A stretch of DNA of 64,000 bases from Dasypus novemcinctus. Its lineage: Eukaryota > Chordata > Mammalia > Cingulata > Dasypodidae. Under the pieces are notes generated by a model. The model was given only the letters and a program-made list of their open reading frames with translations. It was not told the DNA's origin and searched no databases. The stretch's first letter is position 1; each line of letters begins with the position of its first letter. The stretch is from the NCBI RefSeq assembly GCF_030445035.2, contig NW_026688628.1, positions 3,472,001 through 3,536,000 of the forward strand. The letters are read 5' to 3'. This document shows, in pieces, positions 46,080 to 58,725 of the stretch. The translations under genes and the position numbers were made by a program.

Positions 46080-46780
46080 AATATCATCTCTTTTCCCCAC
46101 TGCAATTCAGATCTTAAAGGAAGACAAAATGACAGTTCAACAGATATCTGAATTTTTTAATTTGATAGGTTTTGGAGCACATAGTTTTTTTCTGTGCAAA
46201 GAGGTCCTTAACATCGTACCCCATCAACAAGCAGATGTGACCTTATCATGCATTATGTAGCCCTAACTGAGCAGCCTCTTTCTCTTAATATGAATTTGTG
46301 ATGCATCCATGTCCTTCTGTGGCAGGATAACACTTTCCTTTTTATTGCTGAGTAACTATATGGGCATAGTTGTACCACAGTTTGGTTATCCATTCACCTG
46401 GTGAAGGACATCTTGGTTTCTCCTAGCTTGTGGCTATTGTAACTAAAAATTGCTATAAATATATCAATGCTGGATTTTGTGTGTGTGTGTGGACATTGTT
46501 AGCCATTGTTAGCCATTCCAGTGGGTGGGTAGTATCCCTCATTGTTGTTTTAAGTTACTTTTCAATAATGACAAATGATGTTAAGTGTCTTTATGTGTGC
46601 TTGTCAATTGTATACCTAATTTAGTGAGGGGTCTGTTCAGTCATTTCCCAATTTCTTAGTTGTGTGGTTTGTTTTCTTTTTATTGAGCTCTATAGGCCTT
46701 TTGTATATTTTGGTACAAAATATATGTGTCTTACAAAACTTTCTCCCAGTGCAGGATTGAGGTCTTTTCATTCAATTAAC
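46080..46780 (-). repeat. LINE-1 3' part (minus), left half
   Basis: Reverse-strand ORF2 end ('catccatgtccttctgtggc', 'gtttggttatccattcacct'). It is continued after the insertion at 49668. Confidence 0.7.
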
Positions 46781-46790
46781 AGTGTCTTCC

Positions 46791-49657
46791 CATTGAAGGA
46801 CAAATACTACATGACCTCAATGATATGAAATAAACAAGCTGCCCTAGATAGCAAGAGACTGAACGATAGGCTTACAGGAAATTGGAGGGTGGAGGAAGGA
46901 TATGAGCCGATGTCTGCGGGGTGGAATTTAAGACGAGATGGTGGTAAGTATGAACATAAAGAAGAGATAAAAGGGGGGCAAGGGGTTGCCTTTGGTTGGG
47001 GCTTTGCAGGTTCGAGGGTGGCTGGGGAGGGACGGATGGGTAACATTGCCCAAAAGTGGGGGGAGGGAGGGGTAGCATACGAACACAGGAGAGGGTCAGG
47101 TGTTGGTGGAGAGTAAAATGCCAAGAAAATCATATCAAAATATAATAAAGAGGGTTACCTGTTTAGAATGCTCGGAGGGGAGGGTCTGATGCAGGACGGG
47201 CTCCTGGGGAATGTCTAAATGCTCATTCTGCCAGAGTGGGTGACACCATGGGGTAGAAACCCAAGTAGTGAGAGTGGGGGTGGACCCACATCCTGGGGAG
47301 GACTAATGCCATCAAATAGAGGGAACTGTATCCCTCGAGAGAAAGGGTGGCTCCCAGGGCATTGGGGCAGTTGAGCAAGTTAGGCCCTGAACACTATTCC
47401 ATCTATCTCTGGAAGTGGCTCCTCAGGAAACGGAGGTTGGCTGTCACTGTGGGCACCAAGGTGGAAGGGAAAATGGACATTAAATGTGTGGAACCAAGGT
47501 AAATGGGGGCTAAGAGAGGAGTTTCTTGAGAGTACACAAGGATGGATATAAAACATGTAATATTACACCATAACATATAGGAGATGACAGACTGATAATG
47601 TAAACCATAATGTAAAACATAGGATAACTAAGAATGTAAAGAACTGTGTATCCTAAAGTATGCACCATAATGTAAGCACAGATGTCACCTTGTTAGAAAG
47701 CTAATGTCTCAGACTCTGTACATCACGTTAAGTAAATATGATGTGAATAGGGTGTAAGAGTATCGCTGTGGAAGGAAAAAGGTTTTGTGGTGGATGTATG
47801 GGAGTGCTGTATATTTATATATATGCATTGCTGTGGTCTAGGACTCCTGTGAAGAGAAGCTGAATAATTAGGGGGAAAAAAAAAAAGAAAAAGATAGGAT
47901 GTAGAATTTTTTCAAGTCAACATTCTTTATCTAAGTTCTTTATCTAACTTTATCCAAGTTCTTTATCTAACCTTTAAACCCATCGCTATATGCCATTTCC
48001 TAGTAAGGGACCATGACATTATATTGGGCTTCAAATTTCGGGGAGTTCTGGATCACAGAGTGTTTCAACAATGGCAATGGAGGGATACTGGTATGGGATA
48101 CCAATGACAGGGGATATATGGCTGACAGGGAGCTGTACAGAACATATGTCCAGGGTGCATGGTAATGTTTGGATATACTCATAGTGGCAACAATTAAAAA
48201 CCACAGCAGGGGGGGTACTGGGTTCCTGGCCAGTGGTGCTCTGTCATGGTCCCTAGGGGAGCAGTGACAGTCTCCCAGGTACAGCGGCGGGGACCGGGAG
48301 GGAGTGAGGGTTCAACAGTGAGCCCCTGATGCTAATGACTATGCTTGTGAGCTGATAAACCTAAAATAAGAACAAGGCCTAGAGCAGCACTGTGCCTGGG
48401 AATTTCCTCCTGTCAGCCTTCATGTTACTCAAATGTGGCCAGTCTCGAAGCCAAACTCAGCATGTAAATGCAATGCCTTCCCCCCAGTGTGGGACATGAC
48501 ACCCCGGGATGAGTCTCCCTGGCACCGAGGGACCACTATCAACTACCAACTGATGATGTAACTGGAAAATGACCTTATATGGAAGGTTCAATGCGGATCA
48601 GCAGAATATCCCTGTCTACATAAAATAACATGACTTTAAAATGCTGTTTGACCTAAAGTAAGGGGGAAATGGAAAGGAGAAATGAGTTTATATGGCTATG
48701 AGTTTCTAAAAAAGAGTCTGGAGGCTGGCAGAAGGATTGCCCTCATGCACAATTGAGCAGAGTCAGAGAGACAGATAAAGCAGATACAACCCCCAGATAT
48801 TGGTTCCTTTGAGGGCTAAAGAGACCCATGGGAGTTATGGTCATGGCCGATGGGGTTAACTACCAGGTCAGATGGCCCCTCTTTGGAAATGGTGTTTATG
48901 TGTGATGAATCTGGACTCAGATGGGATCTCTCTTCATAAGACTTTCATGCTAATGTGCTGGAGGAGCAGTTAATGTTGGGGTTTAAGATATATTTAGGGG
49001 ATTTGAATCTCTGGACTGACAATGTGATAGCCAGGTCCTGAGCCTCAACAGACTCCAGCACCTACAATCTGATTTATTGGACTTACCACACTCAGCTAAG
49101 ATGGAGTTGAAGAAGGACAACCACCACACCATGGAGCCTAGAATGATTACAACTGAAAGTGGGAGGATTGCATCCAGCATCCATGTGGAATCTGAGCCTC
49201 CTCTTGACATAGAGGTGCAATGGACACAACCAATCCAATGTCCACATAGAAGAGGTGGCATTGGATTGGGAAAAGTGGACATGGTGGACGATGGGTATGG
49301 GGTAAGGCAAGAAGAGATGAGAGGTGGAGGCGTCTTTGGGACATGGAGTTGCCCTGGATGGTGCTTCAGAGGCAATCACCGGACATTGTAAATCCTCACA
49401 GGGCCCACTGGATGGAATGGAGGAGAGTATGGGCCATGATGTGGACCATTGACTATGAGGTGCAGAGGTGCCCAAAGATGTACTTACCAAATCCAATGGA
49501 TGTGTCATGATGATGGGAACGAGTGTTGCTGGGGGGGGGGGGGAGAGGTGGGATGGGGGGGTTGAATGGGACCTCACATATATATTTTTAATGTAATATT
49601 ATTACAAAGTCAATAAAAAAATAAAAAAAAAGTTAAAAGTAAAAGAGGAAAAAAAAA
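46791..49657 (+). mobile_element. 5'-truncated LINE-1 consisting of a 2.8-kb 3' UTR
   Basis: It is bounded by a perfect 10-bp duplication, AGTGTCTTCC, at 46781-46790 and 49658-49667, and ends with AATAAA at 49612 plus an A-rich tail. Its first bases ('cattgaaggacaaatactac') match the end of ORF2 at 29892, so the whole 2867 bp is 3' UTR. The first module (46791-47875) ends in an internal A-run (47876-47886). The second module (47890-49611) matches 30950-32117. Confidence 0.88.
49531..49562 (+). other. G-rich tract near LINE-1 3' end
   Basis: A run of 13 G followed by further G-runs in 'gagaggtgggatgggggggt', about 50 bases before the polyadenylation signal. It could form a G-quadruplex. G-rich tracts are usual in mammalian LINE-1 3' UTRs. 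Confidence 0.65.
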
Positions 49658-49667
49658 AGTGTCTTCC

Positions 49668-50520
49668 ACATAGTAGAACTTTTAATTTTTCAAATGAAGT
49701 CCCATTACCATTTTTTTCTTTTTCTGACTCTTTCTTTAGATGTTGCATTTAAAAACTCAGCAAACACAAGGCCATTTTTCTGTTGGAACCACAGGGTTGT
49801 TTTTTTTTAATCATTTTGCTTCTTAGACATTAACATATAAACTACTTTAGGTGAATCTGTGTGTAAGATGTAAAGTTTATGTCTTTCTTTATTTTCAGTA
49901 TGACCATCTAGTTGTTCCATTTCCATATTTTGAAAGGATTATGTTCACTTGAGCATATTTTAATGGGTCTACATATGGGCTCTATTTTTTCCCCCATTTT
50001 TCTGTGTACCAAGGTCAAACTCTATCAGTTATTGTAGATTTATAATAAGAATTGGAACCAGGCAGTATGGACTGCTCAGTTTTATTTTCTTAAACATTTT
50101 GCATGCTCTTTTAGGAGTAGAAAATGTTCAAAAATATATACAAAATATTTTTCTATCATTTTGTATAGAATCTTAAAAATATTGACTCTACCAACCATGA
50201 AACAGTAATATTTCTCCATTTATTTAACTTTTTACTACTTGCGAATTTTATAGGTTATGAGAGAAAAATATGTACTTATTTTCTTAGGTTTGAGCAAAGG
50301 AATTTATTATGTGGTTTTACAACTATAAATGTATTTGTTTTTTATTTCATTGTTCACTGCAGGGAAGGAAAAATCTATTGATTTTTGTATACTTACCTAG
50401 TACTTTTCTTCTTGTTATCTCCATGCAATCTCATCAAGGCACTGGATAGTTAGCTCCATTTCCTTTGAAGTTCCAAGTTTATAGCAAATTTATAAAAATT
50501 TAATTTCTGAGATTCTGTTG
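49668..50520 (-). repeat. LINE-1 part (minus), right half
   Basis: Continues the minus-strand ORF2 sequence broken at 46790 ('caaggtcaaactctatcagt', 'gaattggaaccaggcagtat'). Confidence 0.6.
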
Positions 50521-50599
50521 GTAGCCTGAAGGGGGCGCATGTGCACAGCTGAACAGTGAGCTCAAGCAGTTCCTCTCCTGCACCCTGGCTGCCAGGAGA

Positions 50600-51010
50600 G
50601 GTGCCTGAGGATCATTTTCTTAAATTATCTTATTTTAAAGTTAAGAGACCACACAAACCATTACATCAAAAAACATAAGAGGTTCCCATATACTCCACCC
50701 CCCACTCCCCGACCCCACCAATTTTTTATTGTATTTTTTTAAAGATACTTAGATCATAAAAAAGTTACATTCAGAAAATATGATGTTCCCCTATACCCCC
50801 ATACCACCCTCACCCCACTCCTCCCACCTCGACAACCTCTTTCATCACTATGGCACAGTCACTTGCATTTGGTGAATACAGTTTGGAGTACTGCTGCACC
50901 ACATGGATAATGGTTTACACTGTAGTTTACACTCTCCCTATTCCATTCAGTGGGCTTTGGCAGGACATACCATGTCCAGCATCTGTCCCTGCAATACCAT
51001 TTAGGACAAC
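50600..51010 (-). repeat. LINE-1 3' ends (minus), one truncated
   Basis: Two successive starts: a short one at 50625-50735 and a longer one from 50736. Both carry the 'gttcccatatac' or 'gttcccctatac' plus C-rich pattern of armadillo LINE-1 3' ends, in minus sense. Confidence 0.6.
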
Positions 51011-51179
51011 TGAGCCATCATTTTGACCTGACTGAATCTCAGACCCAGTGGAGAAGGCCTCCCTGTGGGCCCTGAGACCTGGTTGCCCTGTCCCATGTGG
51101 ACAAGTGCTTCATTCTGCATCCTGGGAAGCTCCGGTGGCCATGGGACAAGTCTTGCCCTGTCTGTAGTGAGTCAGAAGC

Positions 51180-51814
51180 TTCATCCATAAGTTTTCATTC
51201 CTGTTAATTCCTAAAATGACTTCCCAGGTCCCCCTCATTGAATGTGTCTTGTCAATGGTTTGTAGTTTTCAGGTAACAAACCTTGGACCTCCTTGGTTAA
51301 ATTTCTTCCTAAGTATTTTATTCTTTCTGATGCTCTTGTAAAAGAAATTGCTTTATTAACTTTCTTTTCAGATTGCTTGCTTCAATGTTATAGAAATGCA
51401 ACAGACTTTTGTGCAACTTTCTGACATTATTAGCTGTAACAGTATTTTGTGAGTCCTAGGGGGATTTTTGTATATAAATACTGTCCTTTCTAAATAGAGA
51501 TACTTTTGTTCTTCCTTTCCAATTTGGAGTCCTTTACCTCCTTTTTCTTGCCTAATTTCTCCAGCTAGGACATCCTAGAGTGAGGAATAGCAGTGGCAAA
51601 AGCAGCTTCATGGATTGGGCCTTGATGTTATTGGCACAACTCACAGTCTTTCACCATTGAGAATGACACTAATTATGTAGTCCTCGTTTTACTGCCTTGT
51701 TTCTTTGTATTTCATTATCCTCATTTTGCTGCCTTGTTTCTTTGTGTTTCATTATGAAAAGGTATTGGATTGTGTCAAATGATTTATCTGCAGCAAATGG
51801 CATGACCACAGTAT
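51180..51814 (-). repeat. LINE-1 ORF2 fragment (minus)
   Basis: 'gttaaatttcttcctaagta', 'ttgtgcaactttctgacatt' and related lines are reverse-strand ORF2, also seen at 61690-62280. Confidence 0.65.
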
Positions 51815-52279
51815 TCCTTTTTTCCCCTTTCCTTCCCCCTCCCCCAGCCCTGCTGTTTTTGCTGTGTCCCTTTGCTGTGTGATCTTTCCTTTCTATTTCT
51901 CTTTTTGTCTTCTCTTCTCTTTTTTTCTCCTCTAGGATTCCCATCCTGGGGACCTCTGTTGTGGAGCAAGGCTCCCTGTCACTTGCACTGCCTAAATTCC
52001 TGGTTTCTGTTATGTCTCACTCTGACTCTCCTGTTGTTTCTCTTTTGTTGTGTTATCATCTTGCATCATGTCTCCCTTGTATACGAGCTGGCTTGCTGCC
52101 CAGGGACTTGATTCACCACACGGGCACTCAGCTCAGCGTGTGGTTACTTGGCTCACCACATGGACACTGGTTCAGCGCACAGACATGCTTTTCTTTTACC
52201 TGGAGGCCCCAGGGATGGAAGCCAGGTCCTCCCATATGGTAGGTGGAAGTCCAATCACTTGAGCCACATCCACTTCCCC
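51815..52279 (-). repeat. DAS-related SINE variant (minus)
   Basis: It starts with T- and C-rich sequence, then 'gctgtgtccctttgctgtgt', and ends with the inverted head 'cacttgagccacatccactt'. Its interior has weak short repeats ('ttgattcaccacacgggcac', 'ttggctcaccacatggacac'). Confidence 0.72.
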
Positions 52280-52329
52280 ACCATATTCATTTCTTGTTGA
52301 ATTAATGTTGCTTGTTACTTTGCATCTTA

Positions 52330-52640
52330 ATTCCATTTTATTTTTTAAAATATTTTATTACAGAAGTTTAAGGTTTTTTTTCAGAAAAATCATGCTTAAA
52401 TTACAGAGTTCCATATAACCCTCTCACAGGCAGTTTTCTCTATTATTAATTCTTTGCTTTAATGCTGTATTTTTTTTTATAACTGATGAAACAATATTCT
52501 AGAATTATTCTGTTATGTGTGGTCTGTAGTTTGCTTTAGGGCTCTGTGTTGTACAGTTCTATGTTTGAAATTTTTATTATGGTAAGATACATACAACCTA
52601 AAATTTTCCTTTTTTAAAAAAATATGCAATTCAGTGATGT
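52330..52640 (-). repeat. LINE-1 3' end (minus)
   Basis: 'aaatattttattacagaagt', 'tcatgcttaaattacagagt' and 'tgtcactgtcatccactact' match other minus-strand 3' ends at 56765 and 62300. Confidence 0.6.
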
Positions 52641-54590
52641 TCATTTGCATACACAGTATTGTCACTGTCATCCACTACTAGATTTTTCTATCACCCCATA
52701 GAAACTGCACCCATTAGGCCAGGACACGCATTCCCTGCACCCTGCAGTCAAATGCCAGTTCACAGGAGCAGTGATGCTCATGAAAGGAGGCCCAGCTGGA
52801 ACCGTGAAGGTGCCCCAAATGTCTTCCCTCGGTCCACCCAACCAGGTCAACATTCGGGGGTCAGGGGCCAGGATCCAGGAGGAGGCAGCCTAAGGACTCC
52901 TCACACCAGAGGGAGCTGAGCATGCACAGTCCTGCCCACACAGCCCACATGCCAGCGATCAGGCTTCCCTGGTCCTGTCCCTCCACGTGGGAAGTCTCGG
53001 TCATTGTACATTTCCCCCATGTAGTGCTGATGGGCTCTAGAGTTCACCATGAAGACTGCAGGTTCCTAAGTGGAGGTGAAAAGAAACCTCAGCACGAGAA
53101 GCAGACAGATTCCCTCTTTCTCCAAACAGAAAGAAGGCACTGCCGTGCGTCAGGATGCAGTCCTTGAACATGGGGTTTTAGAGACACCCACTGTTTAGAG
53201 GTGGTTGCTGTGCCCGGTGAACTCCCCTCACCCCTCACCCCGGGGGTTCTGATGGGCTGTCTTGCTCCTCGTCCAGTTTGACCATAGTGAAATGCACATC
53301 ACTCTGCTGCAGGGGGAATCGTGTGTGTCCTTCAGCACCAGAGAAGGATGGATGGCCCTTGGACTTGCCACACTTTAAAAAACTGATGACCCTCAGACTT
53401 GATTGAAGGAGGAAAGAGTCTGTATCTCACTTTAATTAACACAGGAAATGAAGTACCAAACTGCAACTCCAGGCTGTCCTAGAAACTGAAAATTAAGGTA
53501 ATATTCTGGTCAAGAACTTGCTACTTAAAAAACTCATCATGTCCCTACCCACATGGTTAGTATTTCTTTTGACTTTTATACAGAAATCATTTGCCCTCCC
53601 ACTTCTCCCCCAAATCCTCCATCCCCACTATTTCCTGTGTCTTCTCTCCTAAATCCAAGGAAGCAGTGTCCTTGGTACTTGCAGGGCCTGAGCTTATTGA
53701 TAGGTCTGTGCTGGACCCTGCTCCCTCACTGGAAGAGGGTCTCCCTCTTGTCTCTCCAGGGAGGGCTTGGTTTAGAGGAGGCCAAACCCCCTCAGTCTCA
53801 AGCTCTTGAGCAGCTGCTGGAGCTGCCTCTGAAATTTGAGGTACCTTTAACCCAGAAGCTGCACCTGCAACTGGAACTGGTGGCAGCAGTGGTGCTGCAG
53901 GGAAGTCCAGCTCCAGGTCTGGCTGTAGGTCTGGCTCTGGACCTGGTGCTGGAGCTGGAAGAGGAGAAACAGTCACCCCATGATGGCCATCCCTCTGCCT
54001 TTCAAAGCACAGAACACCCCACAGCCTTGAGCAACCCAAACACCCCCAGGAATGCATCCAAGGCTGCAGCCCCTGGAGGCGTGGTCTGAGCTTCCTCTTC
54101 CTTAGCTTCTGGACAAGAGCCGCTTCTGAGGCTCTTCCTGGGGCCTGCCTCCCAGTCTCCCCATCACTTGCCCAGCTCCCTGGTGCTGTGTTATTCTGAC
54201 AACCATGTGTGGGTGTCCCTGCCCACTGATGATAATCTCCTAATAGGTGGGGAGAAAGCCTTGCTCAGCCCTAATGCAGCTGAGTCCCCTGCCTGGATTG
54301 GAGAGTGGGCCACTCACCACACCTCCCTTTTGGGGCCATGATTGTGGGGTGGAGAGGACTGGGTGGGCAAACAGAGCCAGGAATGGGCTGTGGAGGGGAT
54401 GGGCTCTCAAGGGCTGGCCCTGAGACCCCTTTCTCCCCTTCTCCCCAGGGTGCCAGGGCCCCACCCAGGGCTCTCCTCCCCACCTGTCCTGCAGGAGGAA
54501 GGCCCAGAGTCCCACCCTGGAGGGAGGGGTTTCCCCAGCCCTCCTGAGCACATCCCCCAGTGCACCCCGACTTCCTTTCATGCTGTTGTG
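52641..54590. other. GC-richer low-copy segment, gene not identified
   Basis: About 1.95 kb with none of the repeats above. Long frames overlap on both strands at 53553-54089 (plus, 178 codons) and 53587-54057 (minus, 156 codons). The minus-strand one reads as Pro-, Ala- and Glu-rich, with a run such as PAPAPGPEPDLQPDLELDF. Sequence around 54100-54580 is also GC-rich. No domain, splice pattern or start can be supported. It may contain decayed exons or simply be unique non-coding DNA. Confidence 0.4.
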
Positions 54591-56440
54591 GAGATTGCTG
54601 TGTACAAGGCCTTTACATTTATAAGCTTACTAGTGGCTACTTGATTCTTTTAAGCTGTTATTTTAAGTGGATTTTTCTTTCTTGACTGGTACCTCAGATT
54701 GCACATTTTTAGTGTACAAAATCTACTGATTTTTATGTTTTGATCTTCTATCCTGCCACTTTAGTAAACTTGTTTACAAACTCTTAACAGCTTTGTTGCA
54801 GTTTATTTTTTTTCAGCTTTGTGCATACAGTATCATGTCATCAGCAAATAGTGAAGGCTTTATTTCTTTTCCAATTTGGATGACTTTTATTTCTTTTTCT
54901 TGGCTAAATGCTTGCAAATACTTCTAATAAAAAATGTTAAATGAGAGCAGTGACAGTGGGTGTGCTAGTTTTGCTCCAGATCTTAGAAGAAAAGTCTTTT
55001 TCATTTCACCATTAAATATGATGTTAATTGTGGGTTTTTCATATATAGCCTTCATCATGTCTAGGAAGTTTCCTTCTATTCCTATAATTCCAAGTGTTTT
55101 TTATCCAAAAAGGATGCTGTGCCTTGTCAAATGCCTTTTCTGTGACAATAGAGATGAACATGTAGTTTTTTCTATGGATCTGTTATTGTGGTCTATTAAT
55201 TTGATTAATTTTCTTACGTTAAACCACCCTTCCATACCAGGGATAAATTCGACTTGATCACAGGAAGTGGAAGTGGCTCAAGTGATAGAGTTTCCACCTA
55301 CTATAAGGGAGGATGTGGGGCAGATCCCTGGGGCTTCCTGGTAAAAAGAAGAAGTGAAAGCATGCCCACGTGGCAAGCCAGTGCCAGAGCAAGTGCCTGC
55401 ATGGTGAGCCAGTGCCCACACGAGTGCCCATGAGGTGAGCCAGTGCCCTGCACAAGTGAGTCATGCAGCAAGATGATGATGCATCAAGAGAGAGACAAGG
55501 GGAGAGTCAAGGAGAAATGCAACACAAACCAGGAACTGAGGTGGTGCAATTGACTGGGAACACCTCTACCCATCAGAGGTCTCCAGGATAGAATCCTAGA
55601 GGAGAAAGATGAGAAGAGAAGATAACAGACAGCAAAAAACAAAAAACAAAACAAAGAAACAAACAAAAAATCCAGCAGGGTGAGAGGAGGGGAAGGGGCA
55701 AAAGAAATAAATAAATAAACCTTTTTTAAAAATCCATGGTGTGTAGTTTGTTTGATGTGTTGTTGAATAGGATTATTAATGTCTTTTTGAGGATTTTAGT
55801 TTGTTAGAGAGATTGACCTGTAGTTGTCTTTCCTTGTGGTGTCTTTATGTTGCTTTGGTATTAGAGTAATTTTGGCATCAAAGGATGAGCTAGATAATGT
55901 TCCTCCACTTCAAGTTTTGGGAAGGGTTTAAGCAGAATAGGTTTTAGATTTTCCTGGAATGATGGTAGAATTCATCCAGGAAGTCACTGGTGCTTGGCTT
56001 TTCTGATTTGGTGTGATTTTTTTAATGACTAATTCAATTTTGGTCTCTTGATTTCTTCTATTTATTCTTTCATCAGTTTAGGATGCTTGTGTGTTTCTAG
56101 AAATTTGTCCATTTCATCTAAGTTATCCATCTTATTGGCATACAGGTTTTCAAAGTATCCCTTTAATGATACTCTTTAATTGTGTGGGAGCAGTGGTGAT
56201 AGTCACTTTCTTGGTTTTTATTTTATTTATTTGCATCCTCTCTCATTTTTCTTTGGTTCATCTAGAATATCAATTTTATTAATCTTCTCAAAGAACCAGC
56301 TTTTGGATAATTTTTCTAGTGCTTTTTTTTTTGCTTTTAATTCTCAATTTCATTTTGTTCTGCTCTAATCTTTGTTATTCCCTACTTTCTTCTTCCTTTG
56401 GGATAAGTTTGTTCTTTTTCTAGTTCATATAAATATTTTA
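54591..56440 (-). repeat. LINE-1 ORF2 (minus), split by a SINE
   Basis: Reverse-strand RT and upstream ORF2 sequence ('cagtatcatgtcatcagcaa' corresponds to the FADD region). It is interrupted at 55261-55735 by a SINE and continues to about 56440. Confidence 0.75.
55261..55735 (+). repeat. DAS-related SINE variant with internal repeats
   Basis: The head 'ggaagtggaagtggctcaag' at 55263 is followed by a body with a short tandem array (55375-55455: units like 'gtgagccagtgcccacacga'), then an A-rich tail. Confidence 0.75.
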
Positions 56441-56764
56441 AGATGTAAATATGCAATTGGTTCCTATAAAGCAAAACCTATCACTAAAACAACAATCCAG
56501 AAGCTTTAATGTGGACCAGTTCCCAGCAAAATAGCAACATTGTCTGCATGTGGTAGGATAACACCTGCGCCTGGAGCCCTGTATGGCTCCTATGCATTGT
56601 AAACCGAGGCGCTGCTTGCTGAGGCAGCTTGTGGCAGTTGTGCACAGCTCCAATTGCTCATATTATAAATGATGTGAGGCTGATAATCATATTGTGGCTA
56701 CTTTTTGAAATTAATTACTTGGTTTTGCATGAATTTTTTTTCTTCCATCACTTGTCGATAACCA
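56441..56764. other. Unrecognised interval
   Basis: No gene or repeat identified. A small GC-richer patch lies at 56560-56650. Confidence 0.35.
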
Positions 56765-57357
56765 TTTTTTTAAACTTTATTAGAGAAGGTGTGTGTTTAC
56801 AGACCAATCTTGCATGAAATAGAGGATTCCCATATACCACCCTATTGTTAACAGCTTGCATTGATATGCAGCATTTGTTATAGCTGATGAAAACAGATTT
56901 ATAATTGTACTGTTAACTGTAGCCCATGGTTTACCTTAAGCTTCACTTTCTCTGAAGTGCAGTTCCATGTTTGTTTTTTTAATTTGTCACCACAGATACA
57001 ATCTAATAATTCCCCTTTAGCCACATTCAGATATATATACTTCAGTGCTTTTAATTATAATCACAAGGTAGTGCTCCCATCAGCACCATATCTTACCAAG
57101 TGTTTCTACCATTCCAGTTAGGAACTCTGTACATTTTTAGTCTTGACTTCCCATTCCCTATCATGGCCCTATCTGCTATTCTAGATTCTGACTCTATAAG
57201 TTTGCTTGTTCTGATGATTTCATATCAGTGAGAACCTACACTATTTGTCCTTTTGTGTCTGGCTATTTCACTCAACAAGAGTATTCAAGTTTCATCCATG
57301 CTATTGCATGTGTCAGAACTTCATTCATTTTTACAATTTAAAACTGTTCCATCATAG
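56765..57357 (-). repeat. LINE-1 3' end (minus)
   Basis: 'taaactttattagagaaggt', 'cttgcattgatatgcagcat' and 'gcccatggtttaccttaagc' belong to the same minus-strand 3'-end group as 42111 and 62290. It runs on to ORF2-adjacent sequence near 57340. Confidence 0.65.
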
Positions 57358-57770
57358 AGAAGTGGATATGACTCAAGTGATTGGGCACCCATCTACCATA
57401 TGGGAGGTCCTGGGTTCAGTTCTCAGGGCCTCCTGGTGAAGGTGAGTTGCCCTGTGTGGTGTAGCTGGCCCATGTGGAGAGATGACACAACGAGATGACA
57501 CAACAACAACAGCAGCAAAAAAGGACACAGAGGAAAAGACAATGAGGGACAAAACCAGGAAGCTGGGGTGGCTCAAGCAATTGAATGCCTCTCTCCCACA
57601 TCGGAGGTCCTGGGATTGGTTCCCAGTGCCTCCTACAAAAAAGATGAGAAGAGAGGACAAGCTGAGAAGACAGACATAGAAGAATGTGTAGCAAATGGAC
57701 ACAGAGAGCTGACAGCAAGTGGAAGTGGTAAGGGGGGTATAAAAATAATGATAATAAATCTTGAGAAAAT
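57358..57770 (+). repeat. Composite SINE with two heads
   Basis: The first head is at 57358 ('gagaagtggatatgactcaa') with a short body. A second head at 57558 ('ggaagctggggtggctcaag') has its own box-B-like 'ggtcctgggattggttccca'. One shared tail ends near 57765. It is either a dimer or one SINE inserted in another. Confidence 0.7.
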
Positions 57771-57901
57771 ATTCCATTGTATGTATATATTTTGTTTATC
57801 CATCCATTGATGGGCGCTTTGGTTGCTTCCATCTTTTGGCAATTGGAAATAATGCTGCTCTGAATAGCTGTGTGCAAATATCTCTTTGGATATTTCCTTA
57901 G

Positions 57902-58335
57902 TGAATGCCGTGACCCATGCAGTGCAGTCGCAGCTGAACAGGGTCTGCACAGTTGCAAGGAGGGGATGAGAGGGTGAAGAAATGAAAGACACAAAATAGT
58001 GGGGACCAGGTGGACCGTGAGGAGATTGCAGGAGTTTGCAGCTACCTCAGGCACCCAGTTTAATCGGCCACATTTTATACCTTAACTGACATCAGCACAT
58101 TCAGCAGTTCTCATGAAAAGCTCTTGTTTCTAGGTCACTACAAATACAATAGTTATTCTTCTTTTCAATAGCGCTCTGATAACTGTTCTCCTAGAATTCT
58201 TATCCACACACAGTATATTTTGTTCAGCACATAACTTTGCCCAGGGGCACCTCCTTCTTTATCTACATTCGTCCTGTGAACTTTGGAGGCTGCTTTGCAG
58301 GTTTCCAGGGACGCTGTTTTGCAGGGCTCCCCACA
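57902..58335 (-). mobile_element. Solo LTR, class II-like (minus)
   Basis: On the minus strand it starts TGTGGGGAGCCCTGC and ends GGCATTCA. TATAAAA lies at 58079-58073, and ATTAAA as a polyadenylation signal at 58064-58059. It interrupts LINE-1 sequence. No clear target duplication was found, so the ends may be off by a few bases. It is unlike the provirus LTR. Confidence 0.65.
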
Positions 58336-58725
58336 AGGAAGATTGAGGGCTCATATGGTAATTCTATACTTAACTTTATGAGGAACTGTCAAACTGTCTC
58401 CCACAGTGGCTGAACCATTTTATAATCCCACCAGCATTGAATGAGTATTCCTAATGTTCTGCAACCTCCCAAACACGGGTAATTTTGTTTTTAATAGCAG
58501 TCACTCTAATAGGTGTGGGATGATGTGTGTCACTGTAGTTTTGATTTGCATTTCCCTATATTTAATGACATTGGGCATCTTTTTATGTGTATTGTAGCCA
58601 TTTTTATATGTTCTTTGGAAAGATGTCAGTTCTTTTCCCCATTTTATAATTTTGGTGGTGTCCTCTGTTGTTAAGTCAAAGGATTTGTTTATAAATTCTA
58701 AATATTAAACTTTATCAGATATGTG

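Noticed and set aside
53587-54057. Pro/Glu-rich frame faintly like the acidic-proline region of RalGDS-family proteins
   Set aside because: The likeness is compositional only, no catalytic domain is nearby, and the opposite strand is just as open.
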